Assembly: GCA_032716605.1 (NCBI GenBank)
Contig: CM064538.1
Location: forward strand, 22,601,451-22,665,450
Reading direction: 5' to 3'
DNA length: 64,000 bases
From: Paralithodes platypus
Taxonomy: Eukaryota > Arthropoda > Malacostraca > Decapoda > Lithodidae
Both the position numbers and the translations under genes were made by a program. Each line of letters opens with the position of its first letter. The stretch's first letter is position 1. This document shows positions 1 through 9,603 of this stretch, piece by piece. Below the pieces are notes generated by a model. The model did no database searches, was not told where the DNA came from, and saw nothing but the letters and a program-made list of their open reading frames with translations.

Positions 1-556
1 ATCCTATCCTCCCTCCCCTCCTCCTTCACTCCCCCATCCCACCTCCCTCTATCACTCCCCCCCTCTCCCATCCTCCTCACTCTATCACTCCCCCACCTCC
101 CCTCTCCCATCCCCCCTCCCTCTATTACTCCCCCCTCTCCCATCCTCCCTCCCTCTATCACTCCCCCATCTCCCCTCTCCCATCCTCCCTCCTTCTATCA
201 CTCCCCTCCTCCTCTATTACTCCCCTCCTCCTCCCATCAGTCCCCTCCTCCTTCTATCACTCCCCTCCTTCCCATCCTCCCTCCCCTATCCTCTATCACT
301 ACCCCCTCTCCCATCGTCCCTCCCTCTCTCCCTCTATCACTCCCCCCCCCTCCCATCCTCCCTCCCTCTATCACACCACATCTACTCCTCCCTCCCCTCC
401 CCCTTCACCCCCCATCCTCCCTCCCCTCCCCCTTCACCCCCCCATCCTCCTCCCCTCCCCCTTCACCCCCTCCTCCCTCCCCTCCCTCTTCACCCCCCAT
501 CCTCTCTCCCCTCCCCCTCCAAACCCCATCCTCCCTCCCTCTATCACCCCCCCCCC
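1..556. repeat. Polypyrimidine minisatellite (CCCTCC/CTATCACTC)
   Basis: The + strand is almost pure C/T with recurring words CTCTATCACTCCCC and CCCATCCTCCCTCC. Units are degenerate, roughly 30-45 bp, so the array is an old imperfect minisatellite. Open frames crossing it are low-complexity Ser/Pro/Leu strings and not genes. Confidence 0.9.
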
Positions 557-639
557 ATGGCATAACATCATTAGGTGTCTTTTCAACATCAAAGAGCAGC
601 AGATCTCGTTCAACTCTGTGGGAGGTTATAGGGAAAGGA

Positions 640-1350
640 AGGGAGGGAGGAAGGGAAAGGAGGGGAGGGAGGGAGGGAAAGCATGGAAGGGAGGAGGAGA
701 GGGAGAAGGTTAATAGTAGGTAAGGTTGGAAGAAGGAAGGAGGGAGAGATGGAGGGAGAGAAGGGAGAGGGAGGGAGGGAGGGAGTGTACGATTGAGTGA
801 GTAGGTAGGGAAGGAGAGAGGAAGGAGGGGAGGGAAAGGAAGGGAGAGGAGAGGGAAAGGAAGGAGAGAGGGAGGGAGGGAAGAGGAAGTGTACGATTGA
901 GTGAGTAGGTGAGGAAGGAGAGAGGGAGGGAGAGAAGGGAGAGGGAGGGAGGGAGGGAGTGTACGATTGAGTGAGTAGGTAGGGAAGGAGAGAGGAAGGA
1001 GGGGAGGGAAAGGAAGGGAGAGGAGAGGGAGGGAGGGAAGAGGAAGTGTACGATTGAGTGAGTAGGTGAGGAAGGAGAGAGGGAGGGAGGGATGAGGAAG
1101 TGTACGATTGAGTGAGTAGGTGAGGAAGGAGAGAGGGAGGGAGGGAAGAGGAAGTGTACGATTGAGTGAGTAGGTGAGGAAGGAGAGAGGGAGGGAGGGA
1201 TGGAGGAAGGGAAATGAAGGAGAGAGAGAGTGAGGGAGGGATGGAGAGAGGGAGGGAGGGATGGAGGAAGGGAAAGGAAGGAGAGAGGGAGGGAGGGATG
1301 GAAAGGAAGGAGAGAGGGAGGGAGGGATGGAGGAAGTGAGGGAGGGATGG
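640..1350. repeat. Purine-rich minisatellite, unit ~55 bp
   Basis: The word TGTACGATTGAGTGAGTAGG recurs about six times between 785 and 1170, separated by GGGAGGGAGGGAAGAGG-type purine spacers. The purine strand is the + strand, opposite to the block at 1-556. Flanking (GGGA)n decays on both sides. Confidence 0.9.
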
Positions 1351-1384
1351 AAAGGGGAGAGAACTTGATCAAGTGGAATGTGAT

Positions 1385-1386
1385 GG

Positions 1387-1430
<44 letters not shown>

Positions 1431-1548
1431 GGATGGATGGATGGATAGCCAGATAGATAGATAGATAGATAGATATACAGACAGATAGATAGATAGATAG
1501 ACATACAGATAGACAGCTAAATATATTGACAGATAGATAGATAGAGAG
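1385..1548. repeat. (GATA)n / (GACA)n / (GATG)n microsatellite
   Basis: Tetranucleotide runs of GATA, a short GATG block and mixed GATA/GACA copies, ending in (GA)n just before the retroelement fragment at 1555. Confidence 0.95.
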
Positions 1549-1554
1549 AGAGAG

Positions 1555-1867
1555 AGTACAAAGGAAATCAAGCAACAACAGGTATAGTGACCCTTCTAGG
1601 CTGCTTGTCCTCCAAAACACTGAGGATCAAGTGTCCAAACAGTGGTTTAGAGTGGGTAAGGGAACATTGGAAAGGGAACTACTGCCCTGGAACTAATGTC
1701 CGTGGCAGGATTAGGAAGTTAGTAGGGGACATATGGGTTAGTAACTGAGGGGGGGATAAAATATAGTTATTCATTTACAAACGGAGTCAGTCGCGGGTTT
1801 GATGGGAGATATTTGTCTAGGCGAAGTTTAAATGAATCAACGGTGCTGCAGTCTATAACATCTCGGG

Positions 1868-1869
<2 letters not shown>
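1555..1869 (-). mobile_element. Family 1 CR1-like non-LTR element, 3'-end fragment (copy A)
   Basis: Reverse-strand copy of the 3' end of the element described at 17437-21164. It holds the last ~34 codons of the reverse transcriptase ORF (ending DSFKLRLDKYL...FVNE, stop near 1767) and the whole 3' untranslated region, which finishes in the tail word TTTGTACTC. It is 5'-truncated, as target-primed reverse transcription commonly leaves elements. Both junctions are (GA)n on the + strand, (GA)7 at about 1541-1555 and (GA)22 at 1870-1915, so the fragment lies inside a dinucleotide tract and its sense strand matches the CT strand. Confidence 0.9.

Positions 1870-1915
<46 letters not shown>
1870..1915. 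repeat. (GA)n microsatellite at 5' junction of copy A
   Basis: Uninterrupted GA dinucleotides that begin exactly where homology to family 1 stops. Confidence 0.95.
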
Positions 1916-1919
<4 letters not shown>

Positions 1920-2121
1920 GGAAAACAGAAGACCTATAAGGAAGTTGGAGCTGTAGACATCGATATTTAGCAGAATGACCAGGTAAAATACGGTCGTAGT
2001 ACATAAATATATACATAAAACCAAACTCAACATACTTTGTATCAGAAACTTACAGTATTATTGCAATTCTGTTTTTTTTTCCATATACAGTATAGATATA
2101 TACAGTATATATAGATATCTA

Positions 2122-2308
2122 TTTGTGCATTTTCGGTAGAAGCATGCTCGGTTCTTCCTAAATTGCAGGCTCGCCAGGAAAAAATTCGACACTTTAACGG
2201 CACTTGAAAGGTTTTAAAATCGCCAAACTAATGGGGCGAATGTCATGAAATCTCAAAACTAATGGCACTAAACGTGAGGTAGAAGGGGGTCCAGCATACC
2301 CTCCCTTA
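2122..2308 (-). mobile_element. MITE alpha, truncated copy
   Basis: Matches the alpha family (best copy 27219-27581) in reverse orientation. It contains the TTTTCGGTAGA hairpin remnant, the GGCTCGCCAGGAAAAAA block and three ~32-bp modules (TCTTAAAATC...AAACTAATGGGGC type). The end opposite the modules is missing. The terminal word is degraded to CCCTCCCTTAG. Confidence 0.8.
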
Positions 2309-2429
2309 GGAGGGATATCGTAGAGAATATGAGGAAACAAAGACGTAAAAAAAAAAAAAAACAAAAAAAAAAACAGGGACAGAGGGGAAAATGAGGGAAA
2401 TAAGGAAGAGAGGACGGAACAAAATGAAT

Positions 2430-4215
2430 GAAGGGAAGAAGGAAGGAGGGAAAGAAGGAAGGAATAACTGAAGGAAGGAAGGAACCAAATTGTATAAATA
2501 AGGAAGGAAGGACGGAAGGAAAGAAGGAAGAAACGAAATAAAAGAAGGAAGGAAGGAAGGAAGGAATAACTGAAGGAAGGAAGGAACCAAGTGTATAAAT
2601 AAGGAAGGAAGGAATAACTGAAGGAAGGAAGGAAGGGAAGAAGGAAGAAAGGAAATAAAAGAAGGAAGGAAAAGTAGGAAGGAAGGAATAACTTAAGGAA
2701 GGAAGGTAGGAAGGTAGAAAGGAAGGAATAACTGAAGGAAGGAAGGAACCAAGTGTATAAATAAGGAAGGAAGTAAGGAAGGAAAGAAGGAGGAAAGGAA
2801 ATAAAAGAAGGAAGGAAAGGTAGGAAGGAAGGAATAACTGAAAGAAGGAAGCAAGGAAGGTAGGAGGGATGGAAGAATAACTGAAGAGAGAAACGAAAGG
2901 AAAGAATGGGAAATCAAAGTTAGGAAGTGCGGATGGAAAGAAAGAAGTCAAAAATAAGAAGGAAGGAAGGAAGGAAGGAAGGAAGGAATAACCGAAGGAA
3001 GGAATAAATAAATAACTGAAGGAAGGAAGCAATGAAATGGAGGAAGGAATGAAGTAAGGAAAGAAGAAAGAAAGGAATGAAGAAAGAAAGAACTGAAGTA
3101 TGGAAGGAAGAAAGAAAGAAAGAAAGGAAAGCATAACTGAAGGAGGAAAAAAAAGATAGGAAGTAAAGATGAAAAGAAAGAAGAAATTAAATGAAAGAAG
3201 TAAGGAAGGCATAATTAAAGGAAGTAAAGGAAGGAAGCAAGATAGGCATAATAGAAAAAAAAGAAAGGAAGGAAGGATGGAAAGAAGGAAGGAAGGATGG
3301 AAGGAAGGAAAGAAGGAAGGAAGAAAGGAAGGATGGAAGAATAACTGAAGGAAGGAAGGAAAGGTAGTAAGTAAGGAAGGAAGGAAGGAAGGAAAAAGGT
3401 AAACGAATATGGGAGGAAGGAAGGAAGGAAGAAATAACTGAAGGAAGGTAGGAAAGATATGAGTAAGAACAGAAAAAAACACAAATAAGGAAGGAAGGAA
3501 GAACAAAAATAATTGAAGGAAGAAAGGAAGGAAAAAAGGAAGGAAAGTAAGGAAAGAAGGAAGGCAGAAAGAAAATTAAATGGAGGAAGGAATGAAGTAA
3601 GGAAGGAAGGAAGGAAGGAAAGATATGAGTAAGAAAAGAAGGAAAAACATAAACAGATAAAGGAGGAAGGAAGGAATAAAGAAAGAAATAACTGAAGGCA
3701 GAAAGGAAGGAAGGAAGGAAAGATATGAGTAAGGAAAGAAGGTAAACAAGTAAAAAAGTAAACAAAAAGTAAATGGAGGAAGGAATGAAGTAAGGAAGGA
3801 AGGAAGAAAGGGAAGGAAGGAAGGAAGGAAAGATATGAGTAAGGAAAGATATGAGTAAGGAAAGAAGGATAAAAAGTAAACAGATAAGGGAGGAAAGAAG
3901 AAATAACTGAAAGATGGAAGAAAGATATATCTAAAGGAAGGAAGGACGGGAGGGAGGAAGGAAGGAAGGTAAGGAAGGAATAAAGGAAGGAAGAAATAAT
4001 TGAAGGTAGGAAGAAAGAAATAACTGAAGGAAGGAAGAAAGAAATAACTGAAGGAAGGAAGAAAGAAATAACTGAAGGAAGAAAGGAAGGAAGGAAGAGA
4101 GGAAGAAAGAAAAAAAGTAAGGAAGGAAGGAAGGAAGGAATAGCTGAAGGAAGGAAGGAAGGTAGACAGAAAGAAAAACAAAGAAATAGCTGAAGGAAGG
4201 AAGGATTAAGGCAGG
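2430..4215. repeat. Long polypurine (GGAA)n tract with ATAACTGAAGGAAGG words
   Basis: About 1.8 kb of nearly pure A/G on the + strand, dominated by GGAA tetranucleotides with interspersed ATAACTGAAGGAAGG and GATATGAGTAAGGAAAG. Short runs of A precede it at 2349-2373. Phe/Leu/Pro/Ser-rich open frames on the minus strand are by-products of the repeat. Mirror-symmetric polypurine of this length is the classical substrate for triplex (H-DNA) formation. Confidence 0.95.
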
Positions 4216-4330
4216 AAGCATAATATAGTCAAAATAGTGGTACCTAAGTGCAAATTTTATCAGCCCTGACGGACCACTTGGGCATAAAGGAGGAAGTATG
4301 AGAGTGTAAGAGGAGAAAACACCCCCTCCT

Positions 4331-4618
4331 GGACCAAGGGTCCCTCGTGTTAAGCCCCATTTCTGTTGAGATTATAAGACGTTCGGCCCATTAGTTTGTC
4401 GATCTTAAGACCATTTGCCCCATTTCGTTGTCAATGTTAAGACTTTTCATGCCATTGTCGCTTATTTCCTGGCGAGCTATAGCGAGCCTAAAATTTGAAG
4501 AGGAACTACCGAAAAATGTACAAATTTATCCGGGGTCTAGGGGGTGTTTTTCTAAGCTTGATGGAGGTCTATCGAGGAAACTAAGAAATAAATTAATAAA
4601 TGAATAACTAGACCAAAA
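4331..4618 (+). mobile_element. MITE alpha, degraded copy
   Basis: Carries the alpha module series (ATAAGACGTTCGGCCC, TTAAGACCATTTGCCCC, and so on), CTGGCGAGCTATAGCGAGCC, the remnant ACCGAAAAATGTACAAATT, and AAGCTTGATGGAGGTCTA. TTAA termini are not recognisable. Instead, a ~45-bp direct repeat (word GAAGTATGAGAGTG) borders it at about 4285-4331 and 4627-4674, so the element may lie within a duplicated segment. Confidence 0.8.
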
Positions 4619-4718
4619 AAAAAAGACAAAGGATGAAGTATGAGAGTGGGAGGAGTAGAAAACACCCTCCTGCCACGTACGCGATACCTGCAACGCACCT
4701 TGGTACTCGTTTCTTTAA

Positions 4719-5030
4719 CCCCTACTGTACCAGAGGGTATTACTATAAATGTAACCTCCAGTACCAAGCATTGTGGCCAAAATGGCTTCAAAGTCGAGAG
4801 AGAGCATCCTCTCACCCCGAAAGCTGGACGAGTACTGAGCCAGCTCGCCCGTGGGACCTTAGATACACTCTGAGAAGTGTTGCCAAGGTCTCAAAGCAGT
4901 GTTTACAAGTCATGGTGCCAGGTATCGCTCGGTACAAGGACCGATTATTACTGACGTACGTCGTACGGCGCTGGTACTGGTGAGTGACTTTTTTACTGAC
5001 GGCCAACGTCCGTCGCTGGGACAGTACGGG
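4719..5030 (+). mobile_element. MITE beta (312 bp, TTAA target site)
   Basis: Bounded by TTAA at 4715-4718 and 5031-5034. Terminal inverted repeats are CCCCTACTGTACCAG at the left and the reverse complement of CCCGTACTGTCCCAG at the right. There is no transposase frame. TTAA duplication with CCC-starting termini is the signature of piggyBac-type non-autonomous elements. The right TTAA is shared with the alpha copy that follows. Confidence 0.8.
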
Positions 5031-5034
5031 TTAA

Positions 5035-5440
5035 GGGGAGATGGGTTTATTTTGTGTTAGATTATTTCATATATTTATTTTTTTATTTGTTTCCTCCCTT
5101 GACCTCCATCAAACTTAAAATAATATCCATTAGATGGGGGATCTAATGGATATTATTTTAAGTTTGATGGAGGTCAAGGGAGGAAACAAGATTAATTTGT
5201 ACATTTTTTGGTAGAAAAATGTCCTGGCCAAAGGCTGCTTCTTCCAAAATAACAGGCTCACTATCGTTTGCCAGGAAAAAAATCAACACCTAAATAGCTC
5301 GAAAGGTCTCAATATTGACAAAGAAATGGGGCAAAAGGTCTTAAAATCGACAAACTAATGGGACAAACATTTTAAAATCTCAAAACTAATTGGGCTAAAC
5401 ATGAGGGAGAAGGGGGACCAGAAAAACTACCCATCTCCCC
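5035..5440 (-). mobile_element. MITE alpha, complete copy with TTAA ends
   Basis: Flanked by TTAA at 5031-5034 and 5441-5444, with matching termini GGGGAGATGGGT and ACCCATCTCCCC (12 bp perfect). In reverse orientation it contains the GGTAGAAAAATG hairpin remnant, the GGCTCACTATCGTTTGCCAGG block and the ~32-bp module series. It is longer than its relatives because one end carries a perfect 48-bp inverted duplication (5088-5188). Confidence 0.92.
5088..5188. repeat. Perfect 48-bp inverted repeat with 5-nt loop
   Basis: Bases 5088-5135 are the exact reverse complement of 5141-5188, separated only by GGGGG. The arm is the alpha subterminal segment (TCCATCAAACTTAAAA... region), present once in other copies and here doubled head to head. 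A perfect hairpin this long is unusual and suggests recent origin by fold-back repair. Confidence 0.97.
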
Positions 5441-5444
5441 TTAA

Positions 5445-5800
5445 CCAAACCCCTTGCCTGTACTTCTGTTTGCTGACGATACAGTTCTAAAGAGTGATAC
5501 GGCGAGTTCTTTGATCTGAATGTTGGGTTAAAGCAAGGGTGTGTGATGTCCCCATGGTTGTTTAATATATTTATGGATGAAGTCATGAGAGAAACTGAAG
5601 GAAGAGCAGTGGATGTTGGTGTACCTCTGATAAGGGAAGGAAATGAGTGGAAGTTACCTGTACTGTTAAAAGCTTATGAATTCTGTTCTGATGTGTGATA
5701 ATGGGTGGGAGTTACAGGATCTGGTATACATGTTTGGAACTGTGAGTGAAATGGAACCTGAAGTTAAATGTGGGGAAGAGTAAAGAGGACAACAAATATT
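5445..5800 (+). pseudogene. Shuffled non-LTR reverse transcriptase fragment
   Basis: Short translated stretches match a reverse transcriptase core. At about 5456-5495 the frame reads LPVLLFADDTVL (catalytic motif C, the ADD box). At about 5527-5580 it reads LKQGCVMSPWLFNIFMDE (motif B). At about 5650-5672 it reads EWKLPVLL, and near 5745-5780 KLNVGKSK. In a normal enzyme motif B precedes motif C, and the LPVLL strand leads directly into FADD. Here LPVLL occurs twice and FADD lies upstream, so the remnant has been rearranged or duplicated and has frameshifts. The lineage differs from families 1-4. Its left boundary is the TTAA end of the alpha MITE. Confidence 0.6.
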
Positions 5801-5923
5801 TCGCTTAAAACCTAATCTGGCACCCTCCTTAGTATGCATGCCAAGTATGGGCTCTCCATCTTGAAAACTGATGGTGTATTTCGTGAACAAATAGACAGAC
5901 AGACATAAAGTGCCCCTTATATA

Positions 5924-5957
<34 letters not shown>

Positions 5958-6049
5958 AGAGAGGGTACCTGTAACTCAATCTCCCTCACTAAAGATCCCC
6001 CCCCCCCCCCCAGTGACCAGGAAATTGTGTAGCTTCTGGCCAGTACCTC

Positions 6050-6330
6050 CTCCCTTATATATTTCCCCTCCTCTCCCACCCCCTTTTCCCTCCACTCCCC
6101 TCCCTACATTTCCCTTCGTTCCTCTTATTTCCCCCCTCCCCTCCCTACATTTCACTTCCCTACCCTCCCTTCCCTTTCCCCTCCCCTCCCCTCCCCTCCC
6201 TACATTTCCCTCAGTTCCCCTTATATAGTTCCCCTCCCTTCACCCTCCCCTTGTATTTCCCTTCCCTTCATTTATCCTTCCTTTCCTCCCTGTATTTCCC
6301 CTTCCCTTCCCTCCCCTTTCCCTTATATTA
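6050..6330. repeat. Pyrimidine-rich minisatellite (CCCTCCCTACATTTCCC)
   Basis: The word TCCCTACATTTC recurs several times in a C/T background. A short (AT)n lies just upstream at 5927-5954. No gene is visible. Confidence 0.85.
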
Positions 6331-6650
6331 TCTGGCCCCCTTCTCCCTAATGTTTAGCCCCTTTAATGTTCAGATTTTAAGAAGTTCGGCCCATTAGTTT
6401 GGCGATTTTAATACTTCGCCCCACAATTGTGTCAATATTAAGACCTTTCGTGCCATTTAGGTTTCGATGTTTTCCTGGTGAGCGATAGCAGGCCAGTAAT
6501 ATAGGAGGAACTGGCCTTCGGCCAGGACACTTTTCTACCGAAAATGTACAAATAAATTTAGAAGGTGGATGTTAGGGATGTTTTTTTAAGCTTGTTAGAG
6601 GTCTAGGGATGAACAAAATAATATTAGAATTAATAAATAAACAAATATAC
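6331..6650 (+). mobile_element. MITE alpha, copy without clear TTAA ends
   Basis: Contains CCCCCTTCTCCCTAATGTTTAG, the module series (GCGATTTTAATACTTCGCC, and so on), the GGCCTTCGGCC hairpin, TTTCTACCGAAAATG and AAGCTTGTTAGAGGTC. It starts in the pyrimidine minisatellite and ends at an (AT)n tract. Confidence 0.85.
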
Positions 6651-6658
6651 CTGTATAT

Positions 6659-6776
<118 letters not shown>

Positions 6777-6964
6777 AGAGAAAAAATAAATAAATAAATC
6801 TACCAATAAATACCCCCTCGCTCCCATTCTCGGCTCTCAGATTACATTCCGTGGCGGTCCATCCTTCACCCATTCTTACCGTATATACCACAACACCACC
6901 ACCACCACCACCACCAGTCTCGTGATAAATTAGTAAAGCCCTCTTGTTGTTGTGTGTGTGATTC

Positions 6965-7088
6965 CCTTTGTATTACCTAGAGTCATTCATACACTCACTC
7001 ACTCACTCATACAAACACTCTCACTCACTCACTCACTCACATACATCAACACACTCACATACACACACACACACACACACTCACTAAC

Positions 7089-7126
<38 letters not shown>

Positions 7127-7140
7127 ACTCACAACTACTC
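6965..7140. repeat. (CACT)n and (CA)n microsatellites
   Basis: CACTCACTCATACA words grade into two long CA runs. No coding signal. Confidence 0.92.
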
Positions 7141-7303
7141 ACTCTCTCTCTTCTTCTACTTAGCTGTCCTATTCTTCTACTACAAACTGTCCCTGTCTAG
7201 TAGTATTATGGCCGGTCCACCTAGTAGGGACAGCAAGGTCTGTGTGGTCTGAGTATCTGTGTAACTGTGTAAATATGTGTATCTTATTCCATCGCATTCT
7301 CCT
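7141..7303 (+). mobile_element. Family 2 non-LTR 3'-UTR fragment
   Basis: Shares TCCTATTCTTCTAC, CTGTCC, CAGTAGTATTAYGGC-like and GTGTGGTCTGAGTA with the family 2 copy at 21596-21944, and GTCTGTGTRGTCTG with the one at 33257-33762. Pyrimidine-rich DNA borders it on the left, and (TC)n begins about ten bases after the tail at 7311. Confidence 0.7.
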
Positions 7304-7308
7304 TACTG

Positions 7309-7408
<100 letters not shown>

Positions 7409-7449
7409 ATTCACCTCATAACTTCCCCTGCTTCATATTCTCAATCGCT

Positions 7450-7516
7450 CTTTCTCTCTCTCTCTCTCTCTCTCCCTCATCCACTCCATCTTTGCATGTG
7501 TGCCTCTTCATCGTTT

Positions 7517-7555
<39 letters not shown>

Positions 7556-7609
7556 CTCCCCCTCCCTCATCCACTCCATCTTTGCATGTGTGCCTCTTCA
7601 TCGTTTCAA

Positions 7610-7679
<70 letters not shown>

Positions 7680-7730
7680 CTCCCCCTCCCTCATCCACTC
7701 CATCTTTGCATGTGTGCCTCTTCATCGTTT

Positions 7731-7765
<35 letters not shown>

Positions 7766-7893
7766 CTCCCCGTCCCTCATCCACTCCACCTTTGCATGTG
7801 TGCCTCTTCATCGTTTCAATCTCTCTCTCTCTCTCTCTCATAATTCCCCTCCCTCATCCACTCCACCTTTGCATGTGTGCCTCTTCATCGTTT

Positions 7894-7928
<35 letters not shown>

Positions 7929-8133
7929 CTCCCCCTCCCTCATCCACTCCATCTTTGCATGTGTGCCTCTTCATCGTTTCAATCTCTCTCTCTCTCTCTC
8001 ATAACTCCCCCTCCCTCATCCACTCCATCTTTGCATGTGTGCCTCTTCATCGTTTCAATCTCTCTCTCTCTCTCTCTCATAATTCCCCCTCCCTCATCCA
8101 CTCCACCTTTGCATGTGTGCCTCTTCATCGTTT

Positions 8134-8168
<35 letters not shown>

Positions 8169-9226
8169 CTCCCCCTCCCTCATCCACTCCATCTTTGCAT
8201 GTGTGCCTCTTCATCGTTTCAATCTCTCTCTCTCTCTCTCTCTCATAACTCCCCCTCCTTCATCCACTCCATCTTTGCATGTGTGCCTCTTCATCGTTTC
8301 AATCTCTCTCTCTCTCTCATAACTCCCCCTCCCTCATCCACTCAATCTTTGCATGTGTGCCTCTTCATCGTTTCAATCACTCTCTCTCTCTCTCTCTCAT
8401 AACTCCCCCTCCCTCATCCACTCCACCTTTGCATGTGTGCCTCTTCATCGTTTCAATCTCTCTCTCTCTCTCTCATAACTCCCCCTCCCTCATCCACTCC
8501 ATCTTTGCATGTGTGCCTCTTCATCGTTTCAATCACTCTCTCTCTCTCTCTCATAACTCCCCCTCCCTCATCCACTCCATCTTTGCATGTGTGCCTCTTC
8601 ATCGTTTCAATCTCTCTCTCTCTCTCTCATAACTCCCCCTCTCTCATCCACTCCATCTTTGCATGTGTGCCTCTTCATCGTTTCAATCTCTCTCTCTCAT
8701 AACTCCCCCTCCCTCATCCACTCCATCTTTGCATGTGTGCCTCTTCATCGTTTCAATCTCTCTCTCTCTTTCTCTCTCATAACTCCCCCTCCCTCATCCA
8801 CTCCACCTTTGCATGTGTGCCTCTTCATCGTTTCAATCTCTCTCTCTCTCTCTCTCATAACTCCCCCTCCCTCACCCACTCCATCTTTGCATGTGTGCCT
8901 CTTCATCGTTTCAATCACTCTCTCTCTCTCTCTCTCATAACTCCCCCTCCCTCATCCACTCCATCTTTGCATGTGTGCCTCTTCATCGTTTCAATCTCTC
9001 TCTCTCTCTCTCATAACTCCCCCTCTCTCATCCACTCCATCTTGCATGTGCCTCTTCATCGTTTCAATCTCTCTCTCTCTCTCTCTCATAACTCCCCCTC
9101 TCTCATCCACTCCATCTTTGCATGTGTGCCTCTTCATCGTTTCAATCTCTCTCTCTCTCTCTCATAACTCCCCCTCTCTCATCCACTCCATCTTTGCATG
9201 TGTGCCTCTTCATCGTTTCAATTTCT
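7450..9226. repeat. 22-copy ~80-bp minisatellite with variable internal (TC)n
   Basis: Each unit contains TTTGCATGTGTGCCTCTTCA, then TCGTTTCAATC, a (TC)6-30 run and CATAACTCCCCCTCCCTCAT. I count 22 occurrences of the GCATGTG core from about 7494 to 9196. Variation is mostly in (TC)n length plus a few substitutions (CCATC/CCACC, AATCTC/AATCAC) and one copy near 9044 with small deletions. Serine/leucine and CVPLHRFN-type translations in all frames are by-products of the repeat. Confidence 0.97.
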
Positions 9227-9302
9227 CTCCCCTATTAACCCTATCTCTCATACATCTTCAATTTTCATTTCTTTTAACATATATATTTTTTCATTTACAT
9301 TA

Positions 9303-9402
9303 ATTTGGCTCTATCACTCTTTCAACTTTGAAGGAGACACTTGTTTCACCCAGGTTTGCCTTTTGTCTCCCTCATACCCATATACAAAACTAGTTGTTTT
9401 TA
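9303..9402 (+). mobile_element. Family J (jockey-like) 3'-UTR fragment
   Basis: Aligns with the 3' UTR that follows the family J reverse transcriptase at 38186-38273: CTCTTTCAACT, GGAGACACTTG, then TTTGCCTTTTGTCTCC and CATACACAAAA-like tail. It has no coding part. Confidence 0.75.
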
Positions 9403-9603
9403 TTCACTTCACCATAGATTCATCTGTATCTTTATATGTTTAATTACTTATTAATAAATGTTATTATTTGTATTTACATTCATTCATCAGCTTGTTCCCT
9501 TTTATGAATTCCCTGTCATTTATATAGATAATTGCCTTATATACAGTATATTTTAGTATATAATTATCATGTTCATATAATCAATTAACCTTTTTCAACT
9601 ATC

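Noticed and set aside
405..3765. Long minus-strand open frames rich in Ser/Leu/Phe/Pro
   Set aside because: They are translations of polypyrimidine repeats. They remain open in several frames at once and have no domain or composition of a real protein.
7416..9443. Many overlapping frames with CVPLHRFNLSLSLS repeats
   Set aside because: Produced by the ~80-bp minisatellite. The frame depends on (TC)n length and changes from unit to unit.
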